This document shows, in pieces, positions 33,139 through 42,498 of a stretch of 64,000 nucleotides of DNA. The stretch is taken from contig CAMCOD010000003.1 of NCBI GenBank assembly GCA_945876435.1, forward strand, positions 45,881-109,880, given 5' to 3'. Numbering within the stretch: the stretch's first letter is position 1; each line of letters starts with the position of its first letter. The stretch comes from an uncultured Clostridia bacterium. Its GTDB lineage: Bacteria; Bacillota; Clostridia; Oscillospirales; Ruminococcaceae. The notes under the pieces are model-generated. The model did not search any database and had not been told where the DNA came from. It worked only from the letters and a program-made list of their open reading frames with translations. A program made the position numbers and the translations under genes.

Positions 33139-34965
33139 TCACGAGCGGAATATCTGCTCCCGCTGTTCTTTTTCATACTGATTTTGATACAGCGTATAGT
33201 AGTAGCCTCGTTTGTTCAGCAGCTCCTGATGGGTACCCTGCTCCACAATTTTACCGTCGCGAACCACCAAGATCACATCCGCCTGCCGAATCGTGGACAG
33301 ACGATGAGCAATCAGGAAGGAAGTTCGGTTTTTCAGCAGGTGGGAGATGGCATTTTGGATCAATTGCTCCGTTTTGGTATCGATGGAAGAAGTGGCTTCA
33401 TCCAGTACAAAGATCCGCGGGTCGGCCAGGACCGCTCTGGCGAAGGAAATCAATTGTTTTTCGCCGGTAGAAAGCCGGTCGCCGCCTTCGCCAACGTCGG
33501 TATCATAGCCCTTCTCCATGGACCGGATAATGGAATCCACAGAAACAATGCGGGCAGCCTCCTCAATCTCCTCATCACTGGCATCCAGCTTGCCGTAGCG
33601 GATATTTTCCCGGATCGTACCGCTGAACAGGTGCGGATTCTGAAGCACATAACCCAGATTCCTGTGAAGCCAAAGCTGGCTACGCTCCCGGTAATCCACA
33701 CCGTCAATAAGGATCTGGCCCTTGGTAGGTTCAAAGAAGCGGCAGGCCAGATTTACCAGTGTGGATTTGCCTGCGCCGGTTTCTCCCACGATCGCTACGG
33801 TGGAACCAGCCTTCACCTTCAGGTTAAAGTTCTGCAGAATATCCTCTTTGCCGTCCGGATAGCGGAACCAGACGTTGCGGAACTCAATGTCTCCTTTGAT
33901 CGGCTCCCAATTCTCCTTTTTGGGATGGAAGGTATCGCCGTATTTCTCGATCACATCGGGCCGGTCGGTGATGGACGGCTCGGTTTCCAGCAGGTCGGTG
34001 ATTCGCTCGATGTTGGCCTGGTTGGAAACAAAGTCGGCGATAATGCCGGCGGCCTGCTGAATTGGATCATAGATGTTCAGCGCATAGGAAATGAAGGCTG
34101 ACAAGGTACCGATCTGCATAGCGCCCAACATTACATTGCTGCCGCCTCTTGTGAGAACGATGGCCACGGAAATGGAGCTCATAAAGAGCACAATGGGCAC
34201 ATACAGACTGCGCATACGAACCGCCGCGACGGTAGTTGTCCGCATATCATGCGTGATTTCATTAAAATCCCGGTCATTTTTATCCTCGATCACCAACGTT
34301 TTGGACGTTCTCGCGCCGGTAATGCCTTCGTTGAAGGCTCCGGTCATTTTGGAGTTGATGGCTCGCACCTTCCGGTTCAGATGCAGGATACGCTTCTGGA
34401 AGTAGATGGTCGCCAGCACGATAAAAGGCATAACAGCAATGACCCAAAGAGCCATTTTCCAGTCCAGCAGCAGCATACTGCCCAATGCACCCAGCACATA
34501 AGCTGCCGCCCAGAGCAGGTCACTTAAGCACCAGGCGAACAGCCAGCCGATTTTACCGGTATCGCTCATAACCCGAGCCAGCATAAAGCCGACCGGAGTC
34601 GTATTATAGTAGCTGAAGGACAGCTTCTGCAGGTGGACGAAAGCCGCCCGCTTCATGTCCCGTCCAATCAGCATCTCCACCCGTCCGGCCAAAATGCCCA
34701 TGACCATAATATTCAGAAGCTGCAGCAGAATGACTCCAATATAAACAGCGGCAAATTTGCCGATTCCTGCAGTGGTTCCCGCTGTTATAAAGTTGTCGAT
34801 GGCGAATTTTTGCAGCAGGGGCAGCACAATATCCACAAAGGCGCAGCCCAAATTAAAAAGTATGATAACCGCCAGCAGCTTCCAGTATGGTTTAATATAG
34901 GGCCAGAGCTTTTTCCAGACCTTTAAGTTAAAAGGCCGTTTTACATGTTCTTCATAAGGATTCAT
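33139..34965 (-). CDS. ABC exporter half-transporter A (canonical Walker B, degenerate signature)
   Basis: 608 residues: six membrane helices (to ~310) and one nucleotide-binding domain. Walker A GETGAGKST (394-402), signature LSTGE (498-502, usual LSGGQ), Walker B ending in catalytic E523 (VLDEATSS). Belongs to the multidrug/lipid exporter family of BmrCD and TM287/288. The start overlaps the upstream half-transporter by 4 nt (ATGA), supporting a heterodimer in which this subunit supplies the Walker motifs of the active site. Substrate unknown. Confidence 0.93.
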   Translation of the reverse strand: MNPYEEHVKRPFNLKVWKKLWPYIKPYWKLLAVIILFNLGCAFVDIVLPLLQKFAIDNFITAGTTAGIGKFAAVYIGVILLQLLNIMVMGILAGRVEMLIGRDMKRAAFVHLQKLSFSYYNTTPVGFMLARVMSDTGKIGWLFAWCLSDLLWAAAYVLGALGSMLLLDWKMALWVIAVMPFIVLATIYFQKRILHLNRKVRAINSKMTGAFNEGITGARTSKTLVIEDKNDRDFNEITHDMRTTTVAAVRMRSLYVPIVLFMSSISVAIVLTRGGSNVMLGAMQIGTLSAFISYALNIYDPIQQAAGIIADFVSNQANIERITDLLETEPSITDRPDVIEKYGDTFHPKKENWEPIKGDIEFRNVWFRYPDGKEDILQNFNLKVKAGSTVAIVGETGAGKSTLVNLACRFFEPTKGQILIDGVDYRERSQLWLHRNLGYVLQNPHLFSGTIRENIRYGKLDASDEEIEEAARIVSVDSIIRSMEKGYDTDVGEGGDRLSTGEKQLISFARAVLADPRIFVLDEATSSIDTKTEQLIQNAISHLLKNRTSFLIAHRLSTIRQADVILVVRDGKIVEQGTHQELLNKRGYYYTLYQNQYEKEQREQIFRS

Positions 34966-36812
34966 CTCTGCACACCTCCCATCTCAGCGCTGGATGGTTC
35001 TTGGGCATCCTCTCCGTCAGCTCCCTGAATCTCGTAGATCTGCCGGTAAATTCCATCCTGCCGGATCAATTCTTCATGGGTGCCCTGCTGGACCAGCCTT
35101 CCTTTGTCCAAAACAATGATCTTATCCGCCCTCATCAAAGTTGCAATACGATGCGAGATCAGGATCACCGTGCTGCTGCCGGTATTTTCCCGCAGAGCCT
35201 GGCGGATCTTGGCATCGGTTTCCGTATCCACCGCGGAAAGAGAATCGTCAAAGATCATGATAGGCGCCTGCTGCATCAACATTCGGGCAATTGCCACACG
35301 CTGTTTCTGACCGCCGGAGAGAGTCACGCCACGCTCGCCTACAACAGTGTCGTAGCCTTCGGAAAACTCCTCAATGGCTTCATCTACCGCAGCAACCGAA
35401 GCTGCCCGACGGATTCTTTCCATATCCTCTCCGTCACAGAGAACGGCGCCGATATTTTCTTTAATGGTTTTGGAAAACAGGAAGGGTTCCTGCAGTACCA
35501 AACCAATATTCTTTCGCAGCCAAGACAGCTTAATGGCCTGAATGTCCACGCCGCCGATGGTGATTCTGCCATGACCTTCCGGCAAATCGTAAAGACGGTC
35601 CAGCAAATAGGTCAGGGTAGATTTGCCGCTACCGGTGCCGCCTAAAACGCCTAAAGTGCTTCCCGCTTTGATGGTAAAGGATACGTCATTCAACACGGGG
35701 GCATTGCCTTCGTAATCGAAAGAAACATGGTCAAAAACAATGTCTCCATTCATATCCGCTTCAACGCCGGCAGGGTCGTCTTTTTCCTCCTCAGCGTCCA
35801 GAATCTCCGCGATACGCTCCAGAGAAACGCTGGTCTTGCCCATTTCGGACAAAATTCGGCCCAAGGCGCGGACCGGCCATACCAACATGGAGTTATAAGT
35901 AATGAAAACAAGAAATTCACCCAGTGTAATGGCTCCCGCCACGGCCTCAAAGGTGCCGGCTATGATGATCACCATAACCTGCAGCATACAAAGCAGGTTT
36001 CCGGAACCCCAGTAGAAAGCCATCAGGTAGCTCAGGCGGATCCAATAGTTGGCAAACTCCTCGTTTTTCTCGTCAAAACGATCGATTTCGTAACGCTGCC
36101 GGCCAAAAGCCCGAATCACCCGAACTCCGGTCAGATTTTCCTGCACGGCGGCACTGAGCCGGCCTTCGGATTCGTCCGCAATGCGGAAGCGTTTGGAAAT
36201 CTGTGAGTAAAACAGTGCGGTGATGGTCATCGTCACCGGGATAAAAGCCAGCGCGATCAGAGACAGCTTAACATTCATGGCAAACATCAGCACCATAGAG
36301 ACTGCAATCAGCACAACCGTGCGAACCACGTCAATAAGCTGTGTGGACAGAAAATTACGGACAACCTCCACATCCGAGGTGCAGCGCTGAATGGTGTCGC
36401 CGGTTTGATTATCAATGTGCCAGCGATAGGGCAGACGCTGAATATGGGCGAACAACTGGTTTCGCAGACGGCAAATCATCCCTTCGGACGCCATTGCCAT
36501 CGTCGTTCTACGAACAAAGTTGCAGATAGCGGAAGACACGGATGCCGCCATTGCCACCGCCGCGCAAAGCAGCAGGTGTTCCCGCAAATATTCCCGTCCG
36601 CCGATGCTGCTGATCCAATTTACCGCGAATGCAGGCAGATCAAAGGGTTTATTGTCCAAAACAGAGTCAACGATCACTCGAACTACTTGTGGCATCATAT
36701 AGTCCAGCAGAACAGCCAACACGGTCATTGCAGTCGCAAGGACAATCAGTCCCCGGAATCCTCGGGAAAACTTCCAGAGCAAAGCCGCTTTGCCCTTGTT
36801 TTTGGTTTGCAT
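34962..36812 (-). CDS. ABC exporter half-transporter B (Walker B Glu replaced by Asp)
   Basis: 616 residues with the same layout. Walker A GGTGSGKST (391-399), intact signature LSGGQ (498-502), but D523 replaces the catalytic glutamate (IFDDSLSA). Together with subunit A this gives one hydrolysing site (A's Walker motifs with B's LSGGQ) and one degenerate site (B's Walker motifs with A's LSTGE), as in known heterodimeric exporters. ATG at 36812 follows GGAGG by 9 nt; an upstream frame start at 36842 is rejected. Confidence 0.93.
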   Translation of the reverse strand: MQTKNKGKAALLWKFSRGFRGLIVLATAMTVLAVLLDYMMPQVVRVIVDSVLDNKPFDLPAFAVNWISSIGGREYLREHLLLCAAVAMAASVSSAICNFVRRTTMAMASEGMICRLRNQLFAHIQRLPYRWHIDNQTGDTIQRCTSDVEVVRNFLSTQLIDVVRTVVLIAVSMVLMFAMNVKLSLIALAFIPVTMTITALFYSQISKRFRIADESEGRLSAAVQENLTGVRVIRAFGRQRYEIDRFDEKNEEFANYWIRLSYLMAFYWGSGNLLCMLQVMVIIIAGTFEAVAGAITLGEFLVFITYNSMLVWPVRALGRILSEMGKTSVSLERIAEILDAEEEKDDPAGVEADMNGDIVFDHVSFDYEGNAPVLNDVSFTIKAGSTLGVLGGTGSGKSTLTYLLDRLYDLPEGHGRITIGGVDIQAIKLSWLRKNIGLVLQEPFLFSKTIKENIGAVLCDGEDMERIRRAASVAAVDEAIEEFSEGYDTVVGERGVTLSGGQKQRVAIARMLMQQAPIMIFDDSLSAVDTETDAKIRQALRENTGSSTVILISHRIATLMRADKIIVLDKGRLVQQGTHEELIRQDGIYRQIYEIQGADGEDAQEPSSAEMGGVQR

Positions 36813-36928
36813 GGTTCCAAACCTCCTCTTCTTCTTTTTCATTTTTGTTTTTCGCAGACTTTGAGCAAATTCATCTCATTTGCCGCTTACATCGCAATCA
36901 CCCTTACTTTCCTTAACATATATTTAAG

Positions 36929-36944
36929 TTCCGGTAAACCGGAA
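36929..36944. promoter_or_regulatory. Palindrome upstream of the ABC operon
   Basis: TTCCGGT-AA-ACCGGAA, 7-bp arms, in the AT-rich 36813-37231 gap. A possible operator for a MarR- or TetR-type repressor; no regulator gene is adjacent. The same gap holds TATAAT at 37169-37174 (for the CLC gene, without a good -35) and nothing else I can name. Confidence 0.4.
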
Positions 36945-37231
36945 AGAGAGGTCTAAATCATTTTTGGAATATTTCCTGACAGCACTTTTTCTGTATTGCC
37001 GCAATATCGGTTTCATTTTAACACAGTATTAGTATTATTGCAATATTTTTTCCACCTGAAGTTAACTCCTTTGGTCAAAATTACAGAAGTTGTTCTTTAT
37101 CGGAAGAAAAAGTATTTGAAATATGGAATATTTTTTGAAAAGGCGTAGCGGTTTTTGGGCTTGTGCGCTATAATAAAGGTAGTTTTTCGCGCTTTTATTG
37201 AAAAAACATGAAACATCCGGAGGTTGACTGT

Positions 37232-38485
37232 ATGAAAGAAATCCCGATTTGGAAAGAGATGAGTCCCGGTTTTCGCAGCCTGATCAAGTGGGTGCCCATT
37301 ACGATCCTGACTGGTTCCTTGCTGGGGCTTGTGGGTTCAGCCTTTCACCATGTTATTGACTTGGCAACCAGGCTCCGCGGACAGCACCCTTGGTTCATCT
37401 GGTTTTTACCAGCCGCCGGCGGCCTGATCCCACTTCTCTATAAAAAATTGGGTCTGGAAAAGGACCCAGGAACCAATGTTGTTATCCGATCTGTATATAC
37501 AGATGATAATATTCCCTTTCGTCTGGCTCCAGCCATCTTCCTTGGCGCTATGCTCAGTCATTTTTCCGGTGCTTCCTGCGGACGGGAGGGTGCTGCTCTG
37601 CAGCTGGGCGGAAGCATTGCCAGCAGCTTGGGCAAGCTTCTGCATTTATCCAAAAAAGATCTGGTGATCATCACCATGTGCGGCATGAGCGCAACTTTCT
37701 CTGCCCTGTTTGGAACACCGCTCACTGCCGCTCTTTTCCCCATAGAGGTCGTTTCCGTGGGTGTTGTTCACCCATCGGCGCTGCTGCCCTGTCTGCTGTC
37801 CTCTTTGACTGGATTTGCTGTCGCAGGCTTGTGTCATATAAAACCGACTGCCTTTTCCCTCTCCCTGGTGCCGGAACTGTCTCTTTTGACCCTTCTGCAA
37901 GCCATGGTGCTGGGAATCCTCTGTGCCGCTGTCGCGATTCTGTTCTGCACAACTATGCACAGCGCCGCCAGCCTATATCAGAAATATCTGCCTCATCCCC
38001 TTCTGCGAGGAATGGTCGGCGGAGCTTTGGTACTGGCTCTGACTCTCCTTGTGGGAAATCAAAACTATAACGGTGCGGGAATGTTTATGGTTGAAGCCGC
38101 TATCGCCGGCTCTATTTTTACCGGAGCCTTTCTGCTGAAGCTGCTTTTCACCGCTCTTTCTCTCGGCGCAGGCTTTAAAGGCGGCGAAATTGTGCCGGTT
38201 TTCTTTGTCGGTGCTGCTTTTGGCTGTGTTGCTGCGCCTCTGATCGGTCTTCCCGCCTCTTTTGGTGCGGCTGCTGGACTGATTGCTGTTTTTTGCGGTG
38301 TGGTCAACTGCCCAATGGCCTCCTTCCTTCTGGCTTTGGAGCTTTTTGGCGGACAGGGAATGATTCTTTTTGCCGTGACAGTGACTACCAGCCACCTGAT
38401 GTCCGGCTACATCGGCCTCTACCATGACCAACGCATGCCTTATTCCAAGTATCTGCCTGAATTTATCAACCAGACAGCCAAATAA
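37232..38485 (+). CDS. CLC-family anion/proton antiporter, fluoride-type features
   Basis: 417-residue integral membrane protein with 10 or more helices. The gating-glutamate motif GREGAALQLGG (117-127) and GFKGGEIVPVFFVGA match CLC proteins. The first filter segment reads GTNVV (80-84) rather than the chloride-type GSGIP, and GREG followed by A-ALQLGG resembles the CLC-F fluoride/proton antiporters (GREGT-VQ-GG). Fluoride export is therefore plausible but not proven. ATG at 37232 has GGAGG 8 nt upstream. No crcB fluoride riboswitch was found upstream. Confidence 0.85.
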   Translation: MKEIPIWKEMSPGFRSLIKWVPITILTGSLLGLVGSAFHHVIDLATRLRGQHPWFIWFLPAAGGLIPLLYKKLGLEKDPGTNVVIRSVYTDDNIPFRLAPAIFLGAMLSHFSGASCGREGAALQLGGSIASSLGKLLHLSKKDLVIITMCGMSATFSALFGTPLTAALFPIEVVSVGVVHPSALLPCLLSSLTGFAVAGLCHIKPTAFSLSLVPELSLLTLLQAMVLGILCAAVAILFCTTMHSAASLYQKYLPHPLLRGMVGGALVLALTLLVGNQNYNGAGMFMVEAAIAGSIFTGAFLLKLLFTALSLGAGFKGGEIVPVFFVGAAFGCVAAPLIGLPASFGAAAGLIAVFCGVVNCPMASFLLALELFGGQGMILFAVTVTTSHLMSGYIGLYHDQRMPYSKYLPEFINQTAK

Positions 38486-38557
38486 TCTTCCGTTTCTTTT
38501 CACTAACAGAAAAAGCGACGGATCCAGTCAAAATATATTAACAGCGAGGTGTTTGCC

Positions 38558-39946
38558 ATGTTAAAAACCAAAGCTTCCCCTTTTGAGGCGGAGTACGAAA
38601 ATCCCATTATCAGCGGCCCTATCTGGCGTCAGCTTCTTTATTTCTTCTTCCCCATTTTATTTGGAAGCTTCTTTCAGCAAATGTACAATACGGTTGACGC
38701 CATCATTGTTGGCCAGTTTGTGGGAAAAGCGGCTTTAGCCGCTGTAGGCGGTTCCACAAACGTACTGATCAGCTTTCTGGTCAATCTGTTTGTCGGCATC
38801 TCTTCCGGCGCGACTGTTATCATTGCCCAACTTTATGGTGCCCAGCGTTATGACGACGTACGAAAAACGGTTCATACCTCCATGGCTCTGACGCTGATCG
38901 CCGGCGCAGCCATTACGGTGCTGGGCTTCGTGCTCTCCAAACCGGCTTTGCTCCTTATGGGAACTCCGGCGGACATTCTGGATTACGCCACAACCTATAT
39001 GCAGATCTACTTCTTGGGCAGCATTGCTTCCTTCCTCTATAACATTGGCTCTGGTATTCTGCGGGCAGTAGGAGACACCAAACGTCCGCTGTATTTTCTG
39101 ATTGCTGCCTGTATGACTAACATTGTACTGGACATTATTTTGGTGGTCGGTTTGCGAATGGGGGTCACCGGTGTTGCTCTGGCTACGATTTTATCACAGA
39201 TCGTCGCCGCCATTCTGGTCATGCTGACCCTGACCCGTACCTCCGCCCCGCATCAGGTGCAATGGAAGGCTATCCGCATGGACGTTGGTTCCCTGCGAGA
39301 TATCCTTCGGGTCGGTATCCCCACCGGCCTTCAATCCAACATGTATACAATTTCTAATATTCTTCTTCAGGCCAGCGTCAACTCCTTCGGCACCAATACT
39401 GTTGCTGCCTGGACCGCCTTCGGCAAGGTTGACGGTTTCTATTGGATGGTCTGCAACGCCTTCGGCATTGCGATCACTACCTTTGTCGGACAAAATTATG
39501 GCGCAGGGAAATACCATCGTGTCCGCAAGGCGACCCGCCTCTGCCTGATTATGACGTTTGCGGCTAGTGCTTTGATCGGCGGTTTCTTCTGCCTCTTCGC
39601 CCATCCTCTGCTTGGTATGTTTACTACGGACAGCGAGGTTTTGACGCAAGGCATGCGGATTCTGTACCTAACTTCTCCTTTCTATGTATGTTTTGTCTGC
39701 ATTGAGATCCTTTCCGGCGCCATCCGCGGCACCGGAAACTCTCTGGTCCCTATGATTCTTACATGTTTTGGCGTTTGTGTCCTTCGTATCGCTTGGGTAT
39801 TCCTTGTGCTGCCAATCTATCATGTTTTCGATATGATCACCATCAGCTATCCAGTCAGCTGGACCATTTGTTCCATCATGTTCATCATTTACTATTTAAA
39901 AGGAAATTGGATGAAAGTCAATTACTCATTGGATACTGATGCATAA
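38558..39946 (+). CDS. MATE family multidrug/toxin exporter
   Basis: 462 residues with twelve predicted membrane helices in two repeats. Family segments: FFPILFGSFFQQMYNTVDAIIVGQFVG, GGSTNVLISFLVNLF, and in the second half IPTGLQSNMYTISNILLQASVNSFG. Likely drug or metabolite efflux driven by Na+ or H+. ATG at 38558 (GAGGT 7 nt upstream). It follows the CLC gene by 72 bp with no obvious terminator between. Confidence 0.93.
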   Translation: MLKTKASPFEAEYENPIISGPIWRQLLYFFFPILFGSFFQQMYNTVDAIIVGQFVGKAALAAVGGSTNVLISFLVNLFVGISSGATVIIAQLYGAQRYDDVRKTVHTSMALTLIAGAAITVLGFVLSKPALLLMGTPADILDYATTYMQIYFLGSIASFLYNIGSGILRAVGDTKRPLYFLIAACMTNIVLDIILVVGLRMGVTGVALATILSQIVAAILVMLTLTRTSAPHQVQWKAIRMDVGSLRDILRVGIPTGLQSNMYTISNILLQASVNSFGTNTVAAWTAFGKVDGFYWMVCNAFGIAITTFVGQNYGAGKYHRVRKATRLCLIMTFAASALIGGFFCLFAHPLLGMFTTDSEVLTQGMRILYLTSPFYVCFVCIEILSGAIRGTGNSLVPMILTCFGVCVLRIAWVFLVLPIYHVFDMITISYPVSWTICSIMFIIYYLKGNWMKVNYSLDTDA

Positions 39947-39994
39947 AAATATCTTTTTGTAAAAAATTTTATTTTGATAAAGGGTGCAATACTT

Positions 39995-40459
39995 GTGATT
40001 CGAACAATCAACAGCAATAAAAAGCAGTTTCTTCCCCTTTTGCTTCTGGCGGATAAACAAGAATCCATGATCGACCGCTATCTGGAACGTGGAGAATTGT
40101 TTGTCCTGGAGGATGGCGGTTCTATCCGTACTGTAGCTGTAGTCACAGATGAAGGCGGAGGGCTTTGTGAGCTGAAAAATCTGGCTACGACCCCCGCTGA
40201 TCAGCGAAAGGGCTATGGCCGGGCTATGGTGGACTTTCTTTGCCGCCATTACAGCTCCCGTTTTCACACGATGCAGGTCGGGACAGGCGACAGCCCTCTC
40301 ACCCTACCTTTCTATGAGTCCTGCGGCTTTCGTCGTAGCCACTGTATCCCCAACTTTTTTACGGAGCACTACGATCATCCCATTTTTGAAGCTGGCAAAC
40401 AGCTTCGAGATATGATCTACTTAAAAAAACCGCTCTTGAATTTGGAGGATTCAAAATGA
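39995..40459 (+). CDS. GNAT family N-acetyltransferase
   Basis: 154 residues. The acetyl-CoA pyrophosphate loop is QRKGYGRAMVDFL, followed by FYESCGFRRS, typical of motif B; similar to YvbK-type acetyltransferases. I chose GTG at 39995 (MIRTINSN) because AAAGGG lies 10 nt upstream and an earlier TTG has no binding site. Substrate unknown. Followed by a strong terminator. Confidence 0.85.
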   Translation: MIRTINSNKKQFLPLLLLADKQESMIDRYLERGELFVLEDGGSIRTVAVVTDEGGGLCELKNLATTPADQRKGYGRAMVDFLCRHYSSRFHTMQVGTGDSPLTLPFYESCGFRRSHCIPNFFTEHYDHPIFEAGKQLRDMIYLKKPLLNLEDSK

Positions 40460-40500
40460 TAAAGGCCTTGTGACGTACAATCAAAGCCCCTCAGGTATCG

Positions 40501-40537
40501 AAAAACGAGGACAGTTCCGACCCTGTCCTCGTTTTTT
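40501..40537 (+). terminator. Terminator after the GNAT gene
   Basis: 14-bp stem AAAAACGAGGACAG / CTGTCCTCGTTTTT with an 8-nt loop and T-run. Confidence 0.92.
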
Positions 40538-40558
40538 CAAAAATGTCTGAATTTATAC

Positions 40559-40587
40559 TTGACACCTACCTGATTCAGTGATATAAT
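40559..40587 (+). promoter_or_regulatory. tRNA-Leu promoter
   Basis: Perfect consensus TTGACA, 17-nt spacer, TATAAT. Confidence 0.9.
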
Positions 40588-40622
40588 AAATTTCGTTGAG
40601 TCAGTTCAACAAAATTGAATAC

Positions 40623-40706
40623 GCGGTAGTGCTGGAATTGGCAGACAGGCACGTTTGAGGGGCGTGTGTCTCTGACGTATGGGTTCAAGTCCCATCTACC
40701 GCACCA
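40623..40706 (+). tRNA. tRNA-Leu (anticodon GAG)
   Basis: 84 nt with encoded CCA. Acceptor GCGGTAG/CTACCGC, anticodon stem CACGT/GCGTG with loop TTGAGGG, long variable arm as expected for a class II tRNA, T-arm TGGGTTCAAGTCCCA. Confidence 0.97.
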
Positions 40707-40707
40707 G

Positions 40708-40760
40708 AAAAGTCTTGAAAATGTGCATTATAATGCGGATTTCAGGACTTTTTCTTTTTG
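40708..40760 (+). terminator. Terminator after tRNA-Leu
   Basis: AAAAGTCtTGAAA / TTTCAgGACTTTTT stem enclosing an inner GCATTATAATGC palindrome, followed by a T-rich tail. Confidence 0.85.
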
Positions 40761-40885
40761 TCTTATATGTTTTATCCAGATAGATCCTGAAAAATCCACA
40801 CACGGATCATTTCAATTGCTGAAAAATACAATTTCACTCTCACCGACCCATTTTCCAAAAATTTTGTGAATTCTTCCTTCTTCAC

Positions 40886-40913
40886 TTGAAAAGAATTCTT
40901 CTTGTAGTATAAT
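40886..40913 (+). promoter_or_regulatory. Promoter of the SGNH hydrolase operon
   Basis: TTGAAA, 16-nt spacer, TATAAT; leader ~70 nt. Confidence 0.75.
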
Positions 40914-40991
40914 TATCTTTGTCACAGACAAAATGATACCTTGAACCATTTGGACAGGATCAGACTGCCCAACAGCCAAAGGAGAGTAATC

Positions 40992-41888
40992 GTGTTGCGA
41001 AAAAGAAAACGAAGCTATTATACACGCCGCAATTCCTACATGATGCCGACGCTGTTCATTCTTGCCGTGTCCATGGCAGCGGCATTCGGCGGAGCCATAT
41101 ACTGGGATAAGCTGCAGAATAATGACCATAAGCAGGATATCACCTATGAGGATAACCGTACTACTGAGGGGGAAGAAATCTCCCTGCCTGACCTGGAAGA
41201 TCCGGATTCCTCTTCTCTTTCCGAGGAAAACACAGAAACCGATCCGGTTAAAACTGAAGAAGAGCCCGTCCCAGAACCAATCCCAGTTGTTGTGGAGGAA
41301 TGTCCCGAGGTGGACTCGTCCTATTTCACGGATGCTGCCTTTATTGGCGATTCTCTGACCCAGGGCTTGCAGCTCTATGATATTTTGGATACCAATGTAG
41401 TAGCCAACAAGGGAATCAACCTGCAGTCCGTTTATCAGGAAGATAAGATCCGAGTGGCGGAAGGTTATACCAGCGTGATGAAGGAGCTTGACCGGATCCA
41501 ACCTGCAAAAATTTATATTCTGCTGGGTGCCAATGACATCGGCTGGCGGGAAGAAAGCGCTTTTAAAGATCTTTACGCCAAGTTGGTGGACACGATTCAG
41601 GCACAGCACCCGGATGCGGTCCTTTATTTGCAGTCTATGTTCCCGGTCACACAGGGCTATTCCAATGAGGATAACGGCATCACCAACGAAAAGTTGACCC
41701 GCTACAATCAGGAAATCATTGCTGTGGCTGAGGAAAAAGGTGCTTATTATCTGGATATTGCCTCTGCCCTCAAGGACGAGACAGGCGCTCTGCCGGACGA
41801 AGTCAGCCCGGATGGCATGCACTTGAACGCACCCTATTACCAGATCTGGTTCGACTATCTGAAAACCCATGTTGTACCGGAAGCATAA
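40992..41888 (+). CDS. Membrane-anchored SGNH/GDSL hydrolase
   Basis: 298 residues. A very basic N-terminus (RKRKRSYYTRR), one membrane helix (~residues 18-37), a ~65-residue acidic Glu/Pro/Ser linker, then an extracellular SGNH domain: S121 in IGDSLTQG, GANDIGW, and D274/H277 in DGMHLN. Such domains act as O-acetyl esterases on cell-wall polysaccharide or peptidoglycan. The start is GTG at 40992, 7 nt after AAAGGAG; an upstream ATG at 40941 lacks a binding site. Co-transcribed with the lipoprotein gene 37 nt downstream. Confidence 0.88.
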   Translation: MLRKRKRSYYTRRNSYMMPTLFILAVSMAAAFGGAIYWDKLQNNDHKQDITYEDNRTTEGEEISLPDLEDPDSSSLSEENTETDPVKTEEEPVPEPIPVVVEECPEVDSSYFTDAAFIGDSLTQGLQLYDILDTNVVANKGINLQSVYQEDKIRVAEGYTSVMKELDRIQPAKIYILLGANDIGWREESAFKDLYAKLVDTIQAQHPDAVLYLQSMFPVTQGYSNEDNGITNEKLTRYNQEIIAVAEEKGAYYLDIASALKDETGALPDEVSPDGMHLNAPYYQIWFDYLKTHVVPEA

Positions 41889-41925
41889 TTATCATTTAAA
41901 TGAAAAGAATAGGAGGAACCACCCC

Positions 41926-42393
41926 ATGAAAAAAATCGTGAAAATTCTGGCACTGAGCTTGTGCCTGCTGCTGGCGCTGAGTGCCTGCGGAAAATCCAGC
42001 TACATCTCCTTCGATGATGTTTACGCCGATCTGATAGAAAACATTGATTTTGGCAGCAACATGGCCGAAATGAGCGAGATTGCCGCAGAAAATTTCTATT
42101 TCATCTATGATACCGATATTCTGGAGGACTATGTGATCTACATGGATGAGTCCAACTCCACCCCAAATGAGATCGCACTGTTCCGTCTGGCCAAAGAAAG
42201 TGACCGCACCACAGTGGAAACCATCGTAAAGAACCGGATCAACGACCTGAAAATCGGCTTTGAGGATTATAACCCGGATGAAATGTACAAGCTGGAAAAC
42301 GCCGTTGTAAAAGCCAAAGGAAAATATGTTATGATGGTCATCAGCAGCGACAACAGCAAAGCTTCCGACATTCTGAATAAATACTTAGGCTAA
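41926..42393 (+). CDS. DUF4358 lipoprotein
   Basis: 155 residues. Type II signal peptide with lipobox LSAC (lipidated C21), then a small domain (DDVYADLIENIDFGSNMAEM, NEIALFRLAKESD, NAVVKAKGKYVMMVISSD) matching the uncharacterised DUF4358 of clostridia, often beside SGNH hydrolases. Extracellular, membrane-tethered; probably works with the upstream hydrolase. AGGAGG is 9 nt before ATG 41926. Confidence 0.88.
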   Translation: MKKIVKILALSLCLLLALSACGKSSYISFDDVYADLIENIDFGSNMAEMSEIAAENFYFIYDTDILEDYVIYMDESNSTPNEIALFRLAKESDRTTVETIVKNRINDLKIGFEDYNPDEMYKLENAVVKAKGKYVMMVISSDNSKASDILNKYLG

Positions 42394-42402
42394 TTTCTTC
42401 TG

Positions 42403-42431
42403 CCCCGCATTCTTTGATGCGGGGTATTTTG
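42403..42431 (+). terminator. Terminator after the DUF4358 gene
   Basis: CCCCGCAT / ATGCGGGG stem with tail TATTTTG. Confidence 0.7.
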
Positions 42432-42453
42432 CTGCCCAAACACAAAAAAAGCG

Positions 42454-42493
42454 AAAAAAACCGGTCCCGACTGAAGTCGGGACCGGTTTTTTA
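42454..42493. terminator. Bidirectional terminator, glgA end
   Basis: AAAAAACCGGTCCCGACT / AGTCGGGACCGGTTTTTT, perfect, immediately after the glgA stop. Confidence 0.95.
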
Positions 42494-42498
42494 TAAAA

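Noticed and set aside
37080-37231. crcB-type fluoride riboswitch upstream of the CLC gene
   Set aside because: None of the conserved crcB segments is present in the short leader.
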